Part shown: one piece after another, positions 10,793 to 19,561 of the stretch
Numbering within the stretch: position 1 is the stretch's first letter
Layout: every line of letters starts with the position of its first letter
Assembly: GCF_002846365.1 (NCBI RefSeq)
Contig: NZ_PJMW01000001.1
Span: 806,001-870,000, forward strand
Origin: Nocardia fluminea
Lineage (GTDB): Bacteria; Actinomycetota; Actinomycetes; Mycobacteriales; Mycobacteriaceae
Reading direction: 5' to 3'
DNA: 64,000 nucleotides
The notes under the pieces: model-generated
Seen by the model: only the letters and a program-made list of their open reading frames with translations
The model's database searches: none
What the model was told of the DNA's origin: nothing
Translations under genes and position numbers: made by a program

Positions 10793-11284
10793 TCAGGCGC
10801 GCGACAGGATCACGACGGGAATCTCGCGTTCGGTCCAGGACTGGTAGGCGTCGAAATCGGCGTAGAGGCCGGTCAGCAACGGCCACAGGCGTTGACGCTC
10901 GTCGGGATCGGCCACGCGGGCCACCACCGGGTAGTGCTCGCCGCGGATCCGGACATGCGCGTTCGGATCCGCGAGCAGATTCAGATACCACTGCGGATGA
11001 TTCGCGAGACCGCCTTGGGATCCGACGATGACCAGATCCTCGCCGTCGACCAGATAGAGCAGCGGCGCGGCGAAGATCTTGCCGGACTTGCGACCTCGAT
11101 GTTCGAGCAGCAGGGTGGGCACCGGGTTGCGGAACCCGGCCCCGATGCGCCAGGTACCGCCGACACGGCCGTTGGTGCGGCGATAGATCCACGCCTGTGC
11201 GCGCGACCCGTAGCGGATGATCCGGGTCGTCATCGGCGAGTTCAGCCCTTTCGGCTGATTCTTCGGCATAACCATCATCCGCAC
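10793..11284 (-). CDS. Deazaflavin-dependent nitroreductase-family oxidoreductase
   Basis: A 163-residue protein of the Ddn/DUF385 group: WRIGAGFRNPVPTLLLEHRGRKSGKIFAAPLLYLVDGEDLVIVGSQGG, then NHPQWYLNLLADPNAHVRIRG, a conserved F420-binding pattern in this family. It probably reduces a quinone-like or enone-like substrate with F420H2; the actual substrate is unknown. Several in-frame ATG codons (11284, 11278, 11275, 11269) make the exact start uncertain. It lies just downstream (same strand) of the aldehyde dehydrogenase operon with a 31-nt gap and may be its last gene. Confidence 0.8.
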   Translation of the reverse strand: MRMMVMPKNQPKGLNSPMTTRIIRYGSRAQAWIYRRTNGRVGGTWRIGAGFRNPVPTLLLEHRGRKSGKIFAAPLLYLVDGEDLVIVGSQGGLANHPQWYLNLLADPNAHVRIRGEHYPVVARVADPDERQRLWPLLTGLYADFDAYQSWTEREIPVVILSRA

Positions 11285-11315
11285 GCTACAGCGATCGTGG
11301 CGATCACGGTGTCGG

Positions 11316-11696
11316 TCACTTCTTGCGACGCTCCTGCGCGATCACCTTGCCGACGGTGCCGTCGAGCGTCGTCCCCGCCGGCCAGCCGACGTAGTGGCAC
11401 AGGAACAGCGCGATCTCACGCAGCTGTTCCTCGGACAACTCACCGTTGCGCAACGCGGCGCCGATCTGGATCTCGGCGACGTCGAAATTGCCCTGCGCGG
11501 TGAGCGCGCCGAGCAGCAGCAGGCGCCGTTCGCGCACGGTGAGTGCGGGCCGCGACCAGATCTCGGCGAACAGATGGTCGGCGGTGACGGCGAAATGGTC
11601 GCCGGGGCCGTCGGCGAATTCCCAGCCGTACACCTCGCTCATCTTGGCCAGGCCACGCTGCCGGACGTCGGTGGGCGATTCTCCATCGGTGGTCAT
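11316..11696 (-). CDS. Carboxymuconolactone decarboxylase-family protein
   Basis: A 126-residue all-helical protein of the CMD/AhpD superfamily: RERRLLLLGALTAQGNFDVAEIQIGAALRNGELSEEQLREIALFLCHYVGWPAG. It lacks the CxxC pair of AhpD; a single Cys is seen in FLCHYVG. Its start overlaps the stop of the preceding dehydrogenase by ATGA, so the genes are translationally coupled. From memory it corresponds in position to Rv0771 of M. tuberculosis. The role is probably lactone or ring-product processing, but the substrate is not known. Confidence 0.85.
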   Translation of the reverse strand: MTTDGESPTDVRQRGLAKMSEVYGWEFADGPGDHFAVTADHLFAEIWSRPALTVRERRLLLLGALTAQGNFDVAEIQIGAALRNGELSEEQLREIALFLCHYVGWPAGTTLDGTVGKVIAQERRKK

Positions 11697-12580
11697 GATG
11701 TCTCCTTGTCGAGCACAGGGTGGGCGACGCCGAGGCCCTCGGCCAGCCGCGCGACGGCGAGTTGTGCCAGTGGCAGGTCGACGTCGAGCCGGTCGCCGAG
11801 TTCGAGCGCGAGGGACAGGTCCTTCTCGCCGAGATCGCGCACGTGACCGAGGATGGGAAACCAGAAGTCGTCCGGCTCGATCGGTGCGGTGGTGTCGCGC
11901 AGCATGATCGCGCCCGGCCCGCCGGTCACCGCGTCGGAGTGCCGAACCACCTTGCCGAGCGCGGTGAGACTGATGCCTGCGGCCTCGGCGAGCCGCTGTG
12001 CCTCGGTGGTGGCGGTGAACGAGACGAAGTGGAGCAGGTTGCGCGCCAGCTTCATTCGCGTGCCCGCGCCGACCGGGCCCGCGTGCACGATGAGGTCGGC
12101 GAAGCAACCGAACGGCGCCCTGATCCGGTCCACCGCGTCGGCACTGCCACCGACCATCACCGCGAGCCTGCCCTGGGTGGCGCCGGGGGCACCGCCACTG
12201 ACCGGCGCGTCGACGAACTCGACCTGGTGCTCCGCGCAGCGGGCGGCCAACTCCTGAGCGGTCCGGTCGCTGATGGTGGAGTGCACGGCGACGACCGTGC
12301 CCGGTGCCGCGGTCCGCAGAATGCCTGCGGCGCCGGTGAGCACCTCGGTCACCTGCGCATCGTCGATGACGGTCACGCAGATGATCCGTGCGTGCTCCGC
12401 GACCTGCGCCGGTTCGGCGACCGCTCGCGCACCCGCGGCGACGAACGGCTCGATGACCTCGGGCCGGACATCGCAGACTGTGAGCCCGCCCGGCCACTCC
12501 AGCAGCCGCCGCGCGATCGGCGCGCCCATATTGCCCAGGCCGATGAATCCGACCGGGGCACTGGCGGATTCGGTCGTCAT
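11693..12580 (-). CDS. 3-hydroxyisobutyrate dehydrogenase-family oxidoreductase
   Basis: A 295-residue beta-hydroxyacid dehydrogenase: N-terminal GFIGLGNMGAPIARRLLE (residues about 10-27) binds NAD(P), DAPVSGGAPGATQG is the substrate loop, and the Lys of GTRMKLARNLL (about 176) is the catalytic base by family analogy. It overlaps the SDR gene upstream and the CMD gene downstream by ATGA. Position matches Rv0770 from memory. It likely oxidises a hydroxyacid or semialdehyde intermediate made by the other enzymes of the operon. Confidence 0.88.
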   Translation of the reverse strand: MTTESASAPVGFIGLGNMGAPIARRLLEWPGGLTVCDVRPEVIEPFVAAGARAVAEPAQVAEHARIICVTVIDDAQVTEVLTGAAGILRTAAPGTVVAVHSTISDRTAQELAARCAEHQVEFVDAPVSGGAPGATQGRLAVMVGGSADAVDRIRAPFGCFADLIVHAGPVGAGTRMKLARNLLHFVSFTATTEAQRLAEAAGISLTALGKVVRHSDAVTGGPGAIMLRDTTAPIEPDDFWFPILGHVRDLGEKDLSLALELGDRLDVDLPLAQLAVARLAEGLGVAHPVLDKETS

Positions 12581-13326
12581 CGGATGATCTGCCCGCCGTC
12601 GACGTTGAGGATCTGGCCGGTCACCCAGCTCGCCTCGTCCGACAGCAGATACAGGCAGGCGCCGACCAAGTCCTGCGGGGTGCCCATCCGCTTGATCGGG
12701 ATGCGCTTGACCATGTCCTTGACCATGCTGCCCGGCGTGACGGTCTGGGTGGCCTCGGTGTCGATCGGGCCCGGCGCGATGGCGTTCACCCGGATCTGCG
12801 AACCACCGAGCTCGGTGGCGAGCTGCTGGGTGAGGCCGTTGATACCGACTTTGGCCAGCCCGTAGAAGCCCGAGTACAACCAGGCGGCGGTGGAGGACTG
12901 GTTGACGATCGAGCCGCCGCCTGCCGCGATCATCGGCTGCCAGACCGCGCGCGTCACATTGAGCGCGCCGTCGAAGTTCACGCCCATGAACTTCTTGTAG
13001 TAGTCCCACGGCACGGTGAGCAGCAGATCGAGCTTCATCTCCCCGTAGATGGCCGCGTTGTTGACCAGATGGTTGATCGCGCCGAACTCGGCGACGGTGA
13101 ATTCCGCCAGTGCGACAGCGGATTCGGGATCGGCGACATCGACGCGACGGAAGGCCGCCGACCCGCCGTCGGCGACGATCTGCTTGGCCACTTCCTCGCC
13201 GCGCTCGGCATTGAGATCGGCGACAACGACATTGGCGCCTTCGGCGGCGAGCGCGCCGGCGTAGACCGCGCCGATGCCCTGTGCCGCGCCGGTGACGATC
13301 GCGGTGCGACCGGTGAAACGTGCCAT
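12577..13326 (-). CDS. Short-chain dehydrogenase/reductase (Rv0769-like)
   Basis: A 249-residue SDR: TGAAQGIG (about residues 12-19), NNAA in HLVNNAAIYG, an SSTAAW serine region, catalytic YGLAK near 155, and a C-terminal GQILNVDGGQIIR. It is the second gene of the aldehyde dehydrogenase operon, 36 nt after that gene, and overlaps the next gene by 4 nt. Cyclic-alcohol dehydrogenases share this layout, but the substrate is inferred only from context. Confidence 0.9.
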   Translation of the reverse strand: MARFTGRTAIVTGAAQGIGAVYAGALAAEGANVVVADLNAERGEEVAKQIVADGGSAAFRRVDVADPESAVALAEFTVAEFGAINHLVNNAAIYGEMKLDLLLTVPWDYYKKFMGVNFDGALNVTRAVWQPMIAAGGGSIVNQSSTAAWLYSGFYGLAKVGINGLTQQLATELGGSQIRVNAIAPGPIDTEATQTVTPGSMVKDMVKRIPIKRMGTPQDLVGACLYLLSDEASWVTGQILNVDGGQIIR

Positions 13327-13362
13327 GTTTTTCAGCTCCTGAGGGTGGATGATTCGGTGAGG

Positions 13363-14832
13363 TCAGGCGGGGGTGGCGATCAGCTTGGTCTCGAGGTATT
13401 CCTCGAAACCGGCCACGCCCATCTCCCGGCCGAGGCCGGACTGCTTGTAGCCGCCGAACGGCGCGTCGGCGTGGTACCAGAGCCCGCCGTTGACGCTCAG
13501 CGTCCCGGTCCGCACCCCCGAGACCACTCGCTCGACCCGGTCCGGGTCGGTGCCCCAGACCGAGCCCGACAGTCCGTAGGGCGATTCGTTGGCGAGGCGG
13601 ATCGCGTCGTCGTCGCCGTCGTGGGCGATCACGACGAGCACCGGCCCGAAGATCTCCTCCTGCGCGACGGTCGAGGAGTTGCCGAGCCCGCTGATGAGCG
13701 TCGGTTCGATGTAGTACCCGCGCTCCGTGCCCGCAGGCCTGCCGCCACCGACCTCGATGTGCCCGCCTTCGGCGCGCGCGAGCTCGAGGTAGCGCTCCAC
13801 CCGCGCCCGCTGCCGCTCGGAGATCAGTGGTCCGCAGACGGTTCCGGGCTTGGTCGGATCACCGGCCTTCAGCCCGCGCAACGCACCGGCCGCCGCGCTG
13901 ACCGCCGCGTCGTAGGACTCGCGTGGCACCAGCAGCCGGGTGGTGAGCGCGCAGCCCTGGCCGGCGTGCACGGCGACCGTGAACGCGGTGTAGCTGGCCG
14001 CTGTCGCGATATCGGCGTCGTCGAGCACGATGGCGGCGGACTTGCCGCCCAGCTCGAGGAAGGTGCGCTTGAGCGTCGCCGACGCCCCGACCATCACCGA
14101 GCGACCCGTCTGGGTGGAGCCGGTGAAGGTGATCATGTCGACCCGCGCGTCGAGGACCAGCTGGGCGCCGAGGCCGTGATCGGAGGAAGTGACGATATTG
14201 ATCACGCCCGCCGGGATATCGGTGTGCTCGGCGATGAGGGGGCCGAGCACGGCCGCGCACCAGGGAGTGTCCGGGGCGGGCTTGAGCACCAGGGTGTTGC
14301 CCGCTGCCAGTGCGGGCCCGATCTTGGCCAGGTTGATCTGATGCGGGAAGTTCCACGGCGTGATGGCGCCGACCACACCGACGGCCTCGCGGCGCACGAC
14401 CCGGCGGCTGGCGATGCCCATCTGGTCCCTGGTGCCGAGATCGGTTTCCCAGACGTAGTTCTCGGCCAGGTCGGCGGCGAAGGACAGATCGGCGATCGGC
14501 CCCTCCAGCTGCGGTCCGCTGGTCAGCATCACCGGTGCGCCGACCTCGGCGATCGTGATCTCCCGCAGTTCCTCGAGATTCGCGTTGAGCACGTCGCGCA
14601 ATTGACGTAGGCAGTGCGCGCGGAACGCCGGATCCCGTGACCACTGCGTCTCGTCGAAGGCGGTGCGTGCCGCGGCGATCGCGGCCTCCATATCGGCGCC
14701 CGAGGCGTCGGCCGCGTATCCGAGCACCTCCTCGGTGGCGGGATTGATTGTCGCGAAGACACCGGAGCCACCCGGGATCAACTTGCCGCCGATCAACAGT
14801 GGTGTGCCTTCGGCGGGGACGAGGCCGTTCAT
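13363..14832 (-). CDS. Aldehyde dehydrogenase (AldA type)
   Basis: A 489-residue NAD(P)-dependent aldehyde dehydrogenase. Visible features are TPWNFP, the FLELGGKSAAIVLDDAD region with the general-base Glu, and the catalytic Cys294 in HAGQGCALTTR. A GGAG lies 7 nt before ATG 14832; the open frame extends to 15381 but would then overlap the divergent TetR gene. It is first in a four- or five-gene operon and matches Rv0768 (aldA) in order from memory. It would convert an aldehyde, perhaps from P450 or alcohol oxidation, into the acid. Confidence 0.92.
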   Translation of the reverse strand: MNGLVPAEGTPLLIGGKLIPGGSGVFATINPATEEVLGYAADASGADMEAAIAAARTAFDETQWSRDPAFRAHCLRQLRDVLNANLEELREITIAEVGAPVMLTSGPQLEGPIADLSFAADLAENYVWETDLGTRDQMGIASRRVVRREAVGVVGAITPWNFPHQINLAKIGPALAAGNTLVLKPAPDTPWCAAVLGPLIAEHTDIPAGVINIVTSSDHGLGAQLVLDARVDMITFTGSTQTGRSVMVGASATLKRTFLELGGKSAAIVLDDADIATAASYTAFTVAVHAGQGCALTTRLLVPRESYDAAVSAAAGALRGLKAGDPTKPGTVCGPLISERQRARVERYLELARAEGGHIEVGGGRPAGTERGYYIEPTLISGLGNSSTVAQEEIFGPVLVVIAHDGDDDAIRLANESPYGLSGSVWGTDPDRVERVVSGVRTGTLSVNGGLWYHADAPFGGYKQSGLGREMGVAGFEEYLETKLIATPA

Positions 14833-14848
14833 AAGGAGGCTCCGATAC

Positions 14849-14862
14849 GTGTCTGGACAGGT
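14849..14862 (-). promoter_or_regulatory. Degenerate copy of the shared box before the aldehyde dehydrogenase gene
   Basis: Minus strand ACCTGT then CCAGACAC, the same core as at 15615 and 30869. The ATG is replaced by GTA here, and the real start lies about 17 nt further on with its own GGAG. This is a leadered version of the same control element. Confidence 0.45.
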
Positions 14863-14935
14863 GTACGGAATATAGTTCGGAATATCGACAAGGCGCAAGA
14901 CCAGCCGGTCCATTGGACTGTACATGCGACTGTAG

Positions 14936-14957
14936 TAGTATCCGGACACATGTCCGA
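14936..14957 (+). promoter_or_regulatory. Leaderless promoter/operator box of the 14950 TetR gene
   Basis: TAGTAT (14936-14941), CCGGACAC (8 nt), ATGTCC from 14950. CGGACA-CA-TGTCCG is an inverted repeat that contains the start codon. Identical spacing to four other starts in this window. Confidence 0.65.
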
Positions 14958-15600
14958 AATCGCGCCCACCGGCATCGAAGCAACTCGCCGACGCCTGACC
15001 GAAAAACAGGCCGATACCGTGGACCGCTTGACCGTCGCCGCTGTCGATGTCCTGTCCCGCGAGGGCTACTCGGGGACGACCATTCGGCTCGTCGCCGCGG
15101 CGGCAGGCGTCGGAACCGCCACCGCGTACACCTACTTCTCGTCCAAAGAGCACCTGATCTCCGAAGTCTTCTGGCGGCGACTGGTTGCCATGCCCCCACT
15201 GGAGGCAGGCGATGCCGATGCCACCGCGCGCGTGGTCGCCGTCCTTCGGCAGGTCTCCATGCTGGTCGCGGACGAACCCGCACTGGCCGGGGCCGTCAGC
15301 AGTGCGCTGCTGGGTGACGATCCCGACGTGCACCACCTGCGCGTGCGCATCGGAATAGAGATCCGCCACCGACTCGGCCAAGCGCTCGGCGCGAAGGATC
15401 CGGAACGCCTGGCCGCGCTGGAGTTGCTGTACTCGGGCGCGCTGCTCCAGGGCGGGATGGGCCTGCTGTCCTACGAGCAGGTCGCGGATCTGCTCGAAAT
15501 GTGCGCACGCCGGCTGATGGCCGAGCCCTCCGGCGACGACCGAGGCGCGCGAGCGCCGGATTCGGGCCGATCGAGCCTTGTCGCGGACCCGCTACCGTAG
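14950..15600 (+). CDS. TetR regulator (Rv0767c position), paralogue of 9846
   Basis: A 216-residue TetR protein whose HTH (TIRLVAAAAGVGTATAYTYF, SSKEHLISEVFWRRL) is nearly identical to that of the TetR at 9262-9846. ATG 14950 lies inside the GGACACATGTCC box with no Shine-Dalgarno sequence, so the mRNA is probably leaderless and autoregulated. It is divergent from the aldehyde dehydrogenase operon and directly followed by the promoter of the cyp51 unit, the same place as Rv0767c in M. tuberculosis (from memory). Its ligand may be a steroid-like or acyl-CoA molecule; this is inference. Confidence 0.88.
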   Translation: MSEIAPTGIEATRRRLTEKQADTVDRLTVAAVDVLSREGYSGTTIRLVAAAAGVGTATAYTYFSSKEHLISEVFWRRLVAMPPLEAGDADATARVVAVLRQVSMLVADEPALAGAVSSALLGDDPDVHHLRVRIGIEIRHRLGQALGAKDPERLAALELLYSGALLQGGMGLLSYEQVADLLEMCARRLMAEPSGDDRGARAPDSGRSSLVADPLP

Positions 15601-15639
15601 TACTGTCCAGACACATGTCCACCAAGTGTCTGGACAGTA
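15601..15639 (+). promoter_or_regulatory. Leaderless box plus 14-bp inverted repeat before cyp51
   Basis: TACTGT (15601-15606), CCAGACAC, ATGTCC from 15615. In addition TACTGTCCAGACAC (15601-15614) and GTGTCTGGACAGTA (15626-15639) are perfect 14-bp inverted arms with an 11-nt loop. It can act as a double operator or, if transcription starts upstream, as an mRNA hairpin. Confidence 0.65.
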
Positions 15640-15662
15640 TTCCGGGAAGGATGTTCCAATGA
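15615..15662 (+). CDS. Leaderless micro-ORF coupled to cyp51 (15 aa)
   Basis: ATG 15615 in the shared leaderless box opens a 15-codon frame (MSTKCLDSIPGRMFQ) whose TGA overlaps the cyp51 start as ATGA (15659-15662). A second micro-ORF with the same architecture precedes the cyp123-type gene at 30949, which argues against chance. Likely roles are translational coupling or regulation in cis rather than a stable peptide. cyp51 also has its own GGAAGG 8 nt upstream, so coupling may be partial. Confidence 0.5.
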   Translation: MSTKCLDSIPGRMFQ

Positions 15663-17011
15663 CGCTGGTCAAACCGCAGCGCGTATCCGGAGGCGAAGAG
15701 GAACACGGGCACCTCGCCGAGTTCCGCACCGACCCGATCGCGCTGATGCGGCGCGTGCGCGCCGAGTGCGGCGACGTCGGGGCGTTCGAACTCGCGGGAC
15801 GTGATGTCGTCCTGCTGTCCGGCGCCGAAGCCAATGAATTCTTCTTCCGCGCCGGCGACGACGATCTCGATCAAGCCGCGGCCTACCCGTTCATGAAGCC
15901 GATCTTCGGCGAAGGCGTCGTCTTCGACGCACCACCGGAACGCCGCAAGGAGATGCTGCACAACTCGGCGCTGCGCGCGGATCACATGCGCGGGCACGCG
16001 GGCACCATCGCCCGCGAGGTGGACCAGATGGTGGCCCAGTGGGACGACGAGGGCGAGATCGACCTGCTCGAGTTCTTCGCCGAGCTGACCATCTACACCT
16101 CCTCCGCCTGTCTGATCGGCGTGAAGTTCCGCAATCAGCTCGACGGCCGCTTCGCGCACCTCTATCACGAACTCGAGCAGGGCACCGACGCCCTGGCCTA
16201 CGTCGATCCGTACGCGCCGATCGAGAGCTTCGCCCGGCGCGACGCGGCCCGGGCCGCCCTGGTCGAACTGGTGCAGGCGATCATGGATCAGCGGGAGGCG
16301 AATCCGCCCGCGGGCAAAGACGACCGCGACATGCTCGATGTCCTCATCTCGGTGAAGGACGAGAACGGGGCATTGCGGTTCTCGGCCAGCGAGATCACCG
16401 GCATCTTCATCTCGATGATGTTCGCGGGCCACCACACCACCTCGGGCACAGCGGCCTGGACGATCATCGAGCTGCTGCGTCATCCCGAGACGATGGCCGG
16501 TGTCGTCGCCGAACTCGACCAGCTCTTCGCCGACGGCGCCGGCGTCAGTCACCATGCGCTGCGTCAGATTCCGAATCTGGAGGCCGCGCTGAAGGAGTCG
16601 CTGCGGTTGCATCCGCCGCTGATCGTGCTCATGCGGGTGGCACGCGCGGAGTTCGAGGTGTGCGGGCATCAGATCGCACCGGGCGACATGGTCGCGGCCA
16701 CACCCGCCGTGTCCAACCGGATTCCGGAGGACTTCCCCGACCCGGATACCTTCGATCCCGCTCGCTACCTCGATCCGCGCCAGGAGGACATCCTCAACCG
16801 CTGGACCTGGATCCCGTTCGGCGCGGGCAAGCATCGCTGCGTCGGAGCTCCGTTCGCACTCATGCAGCTCAAGGCGATCTTCTCGATTCTGTTGCGGGAC
16901 TGGGAGTTCGAACTCGCCCAGCCGTCGGACACCTATCGCAACGACCATTCGAAGATGGTGGTTCAGCTCGAGCAACCCTGCCGCGTCCGCTACCGCCGCA
17001 GGCAGCGCTGA
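15659..17011 (+). CDS. cyp51: Sterol 14-alpha-demethylase CYP51
   Basis: A 450-residue cytochrome P450 with strong resemblance to M. tuberculosis CYP51: the opening RVSGGEEEHGHL, the FRAGDDDLDQA segment, the I-helix AGHHTT at residues 256-261 and the heme thiolate Cys394 in FGAGKHRCVG all fall at the same numbering. Known CYP51 enzymes remove the 14-alpha methyl of sterol precursors using a ferredoxin. The ferredoxin of the M. tuberculosis cluster appears here 17 kb away (32948). GGAAGG precedes ATG 15659. It is followed after 18 nt by a CYP125-type gene, so it is first of a five- or six-gene operon. Why a Nocardia-like cell keeps a sterol demethylase is open. Confidence 0.95.
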   Translation: MTLVKPQRVSGGEEEHGHLAEFRTDPIALMRRVRAECGDVGAFELAGRDVVLLSGAEANEFFFRAGDDDLDQAAAYPFMKPIFGEGVVFDAPPERRKEMLHNSALRADHMRGHAGTIAREVDQMVAQWDDEGEIDLLEFFAELTIYTSSACLIGVKFRNQLDGRFAHLYHELEQGTDALAYVDPYAPIESFARRDAARAALVELVQAIMDQREANPPAGKDDRDMLDVLISVKDENGALRFSASEITGIFISMMFAGHHTTSGTAAWTIIELLRHPETMAGVVAELDQLFADGAGVSHHALRQIPNLEAALKESLRLHPPLIVLMRVARAEFEVCGHQIAPGDMVAATPAVSNRIPEDFPDPDTFDPARYLDPRQEDILNRWTWIPFGAGKHRCVGAPFALMQLKAIFSILLRDWEFELAQPSDTYRNDHSKMVVQLEQPCRVRYRRRQR

Positions 17012-17029
17012 GCGCGGGCGGAGGTCACT

Positions 17030-18289
17030 GTGACAGCGTCGTCCCTCCCCAGCGGATTCGATTTCACCGATCCGGCACTGTGGGAATCCCGCAACCCCGT
17101 CCAGGAATTCGCCGAGCTTCGCCGCACCGCCCCGGTGTGGTGGAACGCCCAGACCGACGCCCAGTCGGGCGGGTTCCGCGACGGCGGCTACTGGGTGATC
17201 ACCAAACACGAGGACATCAAGGAGATCTCGCGCAACCCCGAGCTGTTCTCCTCCCAGCGCAAGGGTTCGGTCATCCGGCTGCCCGGTGAGGTGACGCCCG
17301 AGCAGATCGAACTCACCGGGGCCCTGTTGCTGAACATGGATCCGCCCAAGCACACCAAGATCCGCCGCATCATCTCCAAGGGGTTCACCCCGCGCGCGGT
17401 CGAGGGGTTGCGCGCGGCGCTGGCCGAACGGGCGGCGGCGATCGTGCACGCGGCACGGGAGGCGGGCGGCGGTGATTTCGTCGAACAGGTGGCGTGCGAG
17501 CTTCCGCTGCAGGCCATCGCCGAACTGGTCGGTGTCCCCCAGCAGGACCGCCGCAAGCTGTTCGACTGGTCGAATCAGATGCTCAACTACGACGATCCGG
17601 AGTACGGCGACGCGACCACGACCGACGCCTCGTCGACGGCGGCCATGGAGATCCTCGGCTACGCCTGGAACATGGCCGAACAGCGGCGCGCCGAACCGGC
17701 CGGCGACATCGTGAGCACACTGGTGCACGCCGATCTCGACGGAGAGTCGCTGGGCTCCGACGAGTTCGGGTTCTTCGTGATCCTGCTGGCGGTGGCGGGC
17801 AACGAGACCACCCGCAACGCCATCACCCACGGGATGAAGGCCTTCATCGACAATCCGGATCAATGGGAGCTCTACAAGCGGCAACGCCCACGCACCGCGA
17901 CCGACGAGATCGTGCGGTGGGCCACCCCGGTGACGGTCTTCCAGCGCACCGCGACCGCCGACACCGAGCTCGGCGGACAGCTCATCCGCGCCGGCGAACG
18001 CGTCGGATTGTTCTACAGCTCCGCCAATTTCGACGAGGACGCCTTCGAGCGCCCGTTCAGCTTCGACATCATGCGCGACCCCAACCCGCACTTGGCCTTC
18101 GGCGGCACCGGCACGCATTTCTGTGTCGGCGCCAACCTGGCTCGGCTCGAAATCGATCTGATCTTCAATGCCATCGCCGACGTGATGCCCGATCTGTCCC
18201 AGGTTTCGGAGCCGCAGCGGCTACGGTCTGGGTGGATCAACGGGATCAAGCACTGGCAGGTCAGTTACGAGTCAGGAGAAGGGCACTGA
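17030..18289 (+). CDS. cyp125: CYP125-family cytochrome P450 (steroid side-chain hydroxylase type)
   Basis: A 419-residue P450 closely resembling mycobacterial CYP125: GFDFTDPALWESRNPVQEFAEL at the start, LLNMDPPKHTKIRRIISKGFTPRAV, the I-helix GNETTRN from residue 257, and heme Cys365 in FGGTGTHFCVGANLAR. CYP125 enzymes oxidise the terminal (C26/27) methyl of cholesterol-like side chains. The rest of the steroid ring-degradation pathway is not in the window, so the substrate may be another sterol or triterpenoid. Its TGA overlaps the glycosyltransferase ATG by 1 nt, tying it to the following genes. Confidence 0.92.
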   Translation: MTASSLPSGFDFTDPALWESRNPVQEFAELRRTAPVWWNAQTDAQSGGFRDGGYWVITKHEDIKEISRNPELFSSQRKGSVIRLPGEVTPEQIELTGALLLNMDPPKHTKIRRIISKGFTPRAVEGLRAALAERAAAIVHAAREAGGGDFVEQVACELPLQAIAELVGVPQQDRRKLFDWSNQMLNYDDPEYGDATTTDASSTAAMEILGYAWNMAEQRRAEPAGDIVSTLVHADLDGESLGSDEFGFFVILLAVAGNETTRNAITHGMKAFIDNPDQWELYKRQRPRTATDEIVRWATPVTVFQRTATADTELGGQLIRAGERVGLFYSSANFDEDAFERPFSFDIMRDPNPHLAFGGTGTHFCVGANLARLEIDLIFNAIADVMPDLSQVSEPQRLRSGWINGIKHWQVSYESGEGH

Positions 18290-19524
18290 TGAGGATCGCA
18301 CTGCTGTCCTACCGGAGCAAGCCGCACTGTGGCGGGCAGGGAGTGTATGTCCGGTACCTGAGCCAGGGGCTCGTCGAGCTCGGCCACGAGGTCGAGGTGT
18401 TCTCCGGCCAGCCCTATCCCGAGGATCTCGATCCGCGGGTACGGCTCACCGAGGTGCCGAGTCTGGACCTCTACCGCGACGAAGACCCCTTTCGCACACC
18501 GCATCCTCGCGAGCTCCGCGATCGCATCGATCTGCTCGAGCTCGCCACCATGTGGACGGCCGGGTTCCCCGAACCGCGCACGTTCAGCCTGCGCGCGGCC
18601 AGGCTGCTGGCTGCGCGCGCAGGGGATTTCGATGTCGTGCACGACAATCAGTGCCTCGGTTACGGCCTGCTCGACATCGCCCGGCAGCTGCCACTGGTGG
18701 CGACCGTGCACCATCCGATCACTCGCGACCGCGCGGTCGATCTGGCCGCGACGCCGTGGCGGCGCAAGCTGTTCGTGCGACGCTGGTACGGCTTCCTCGG
18801 CATGCAACAGCACGTCGCGCAGCAGATCCCGGATCTCATCACGGTGTCGTCGTCGTCGGCCGCGGACATCGCCGAAGACTTCGGTGTGCGACCGGGACAG
18901 TTGCACACCGTTCCCCTCGGCGTGGACACCGAACTGTTCCGGCCGCGGGAGACACCCCGAGTGCGGGGGCGGATCGTCGCGGTCGCCAGCGCCGACAAGC
19001 CGCTCAAGGGCATCGCGCACCTGCTGAAAGCCGTGGCCCGGCTGCGCCATACCGGCGATGTCGAGCTCCGGCTCGTCGCGAAGCTGGAACCGAACGGCCC
19101 CACCGAGAAGCTGATCGCCGAGCTCGGCATCGCCGATATCGTCACCCCGGCCAGCGGAATGAGCGACGAGCAATTGGCCGAGCTGCTCGCCTCAGCGGAG
19201 ATCGCCTGCATTCCCTCGATGTACGAAGGGTTCTCGCTGCCCGCCGTGGAGGCGATGGCCAGTGCGACACCGCTGGTCGCCAGCCGGGCGGGCGCGCTGC
19301 CCGAGGTCGTCGGCGAGTGCGCAGAACTGGTCGAGCCGGGCGATGTGGACGCGCTGACCCGGGTGCTCGGCGAACTGCTCGGCGATCCCGGCCGCCGCGA
19401 GCGGCTGGGCGCGGCTGGCCGTGTCCGCGTTCTCGAGCTGTTCAGCTGGTCGGCCGTCGCCGCGCAGACGGTCGCCATCTACGACCAGGCGATCGACCGC
19501 CACTCCCCCACCACCGCCCGATGA
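18289..19524 (+). CDS. GT4-family glycosyltransferase
   Basis: A 411-residue GT-B glycosyltransferase: N-terminal IALLSYRSKPHCGGQGVYVRYL acceptor domain, and C-terminal PSMYEGFSLPAVEAMASATPLVASRAGALPE with the E-x7-E-type nucleotide-sugar motif. CAGGAGAAGG lies just before ATG 18289, which overlaps the P450 stop. The placement behind cyp51 and cyp125 suggests that it glycosylates a hydroxylated lipid or sterol-like acceptor; this is inference. It is followed by a methyltransferase after 37 nt. Confidence 0.88.
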   Translation: MRIALLSYRSKPHCGGQGVYVRYLSQGLVELGHEVEVFSGQPYPEDLDPRVRLTEVPSLDLYRDEDPFRTPHPRELRDRIDLLELATMWTAGFPEPRTFSLRAARLLAARAGDFDVVHDNQCLGYGLLDIARQLPLVATVHHPITRDRAVDLAATPWRRKLFVRRWYGFLGMQQHVAQQIPDLITVSSSSAADIAEDFGVRPGQLHTVPLGVDTELFRPRETPRVRGRIVAVASADKPLKGIAHLLKAVARLRHTGDVELRLVAKLEPNGPTEKLIAELGIADIVTPASGMSDEQLAELLASAEIACIPSMYEGFSLPAVEAMASATPLVASRAGALPEVVGECAELVEPGDVDALTRVLGELLGDPGRRERLGAAGRVRVLELFSWSAVAAQTVAIYDQAIDRHSPTTAR

Positions 19525-19561
19525 CGACACCGCTCGATCCTGTGCAACACCTGGAGGCCTC

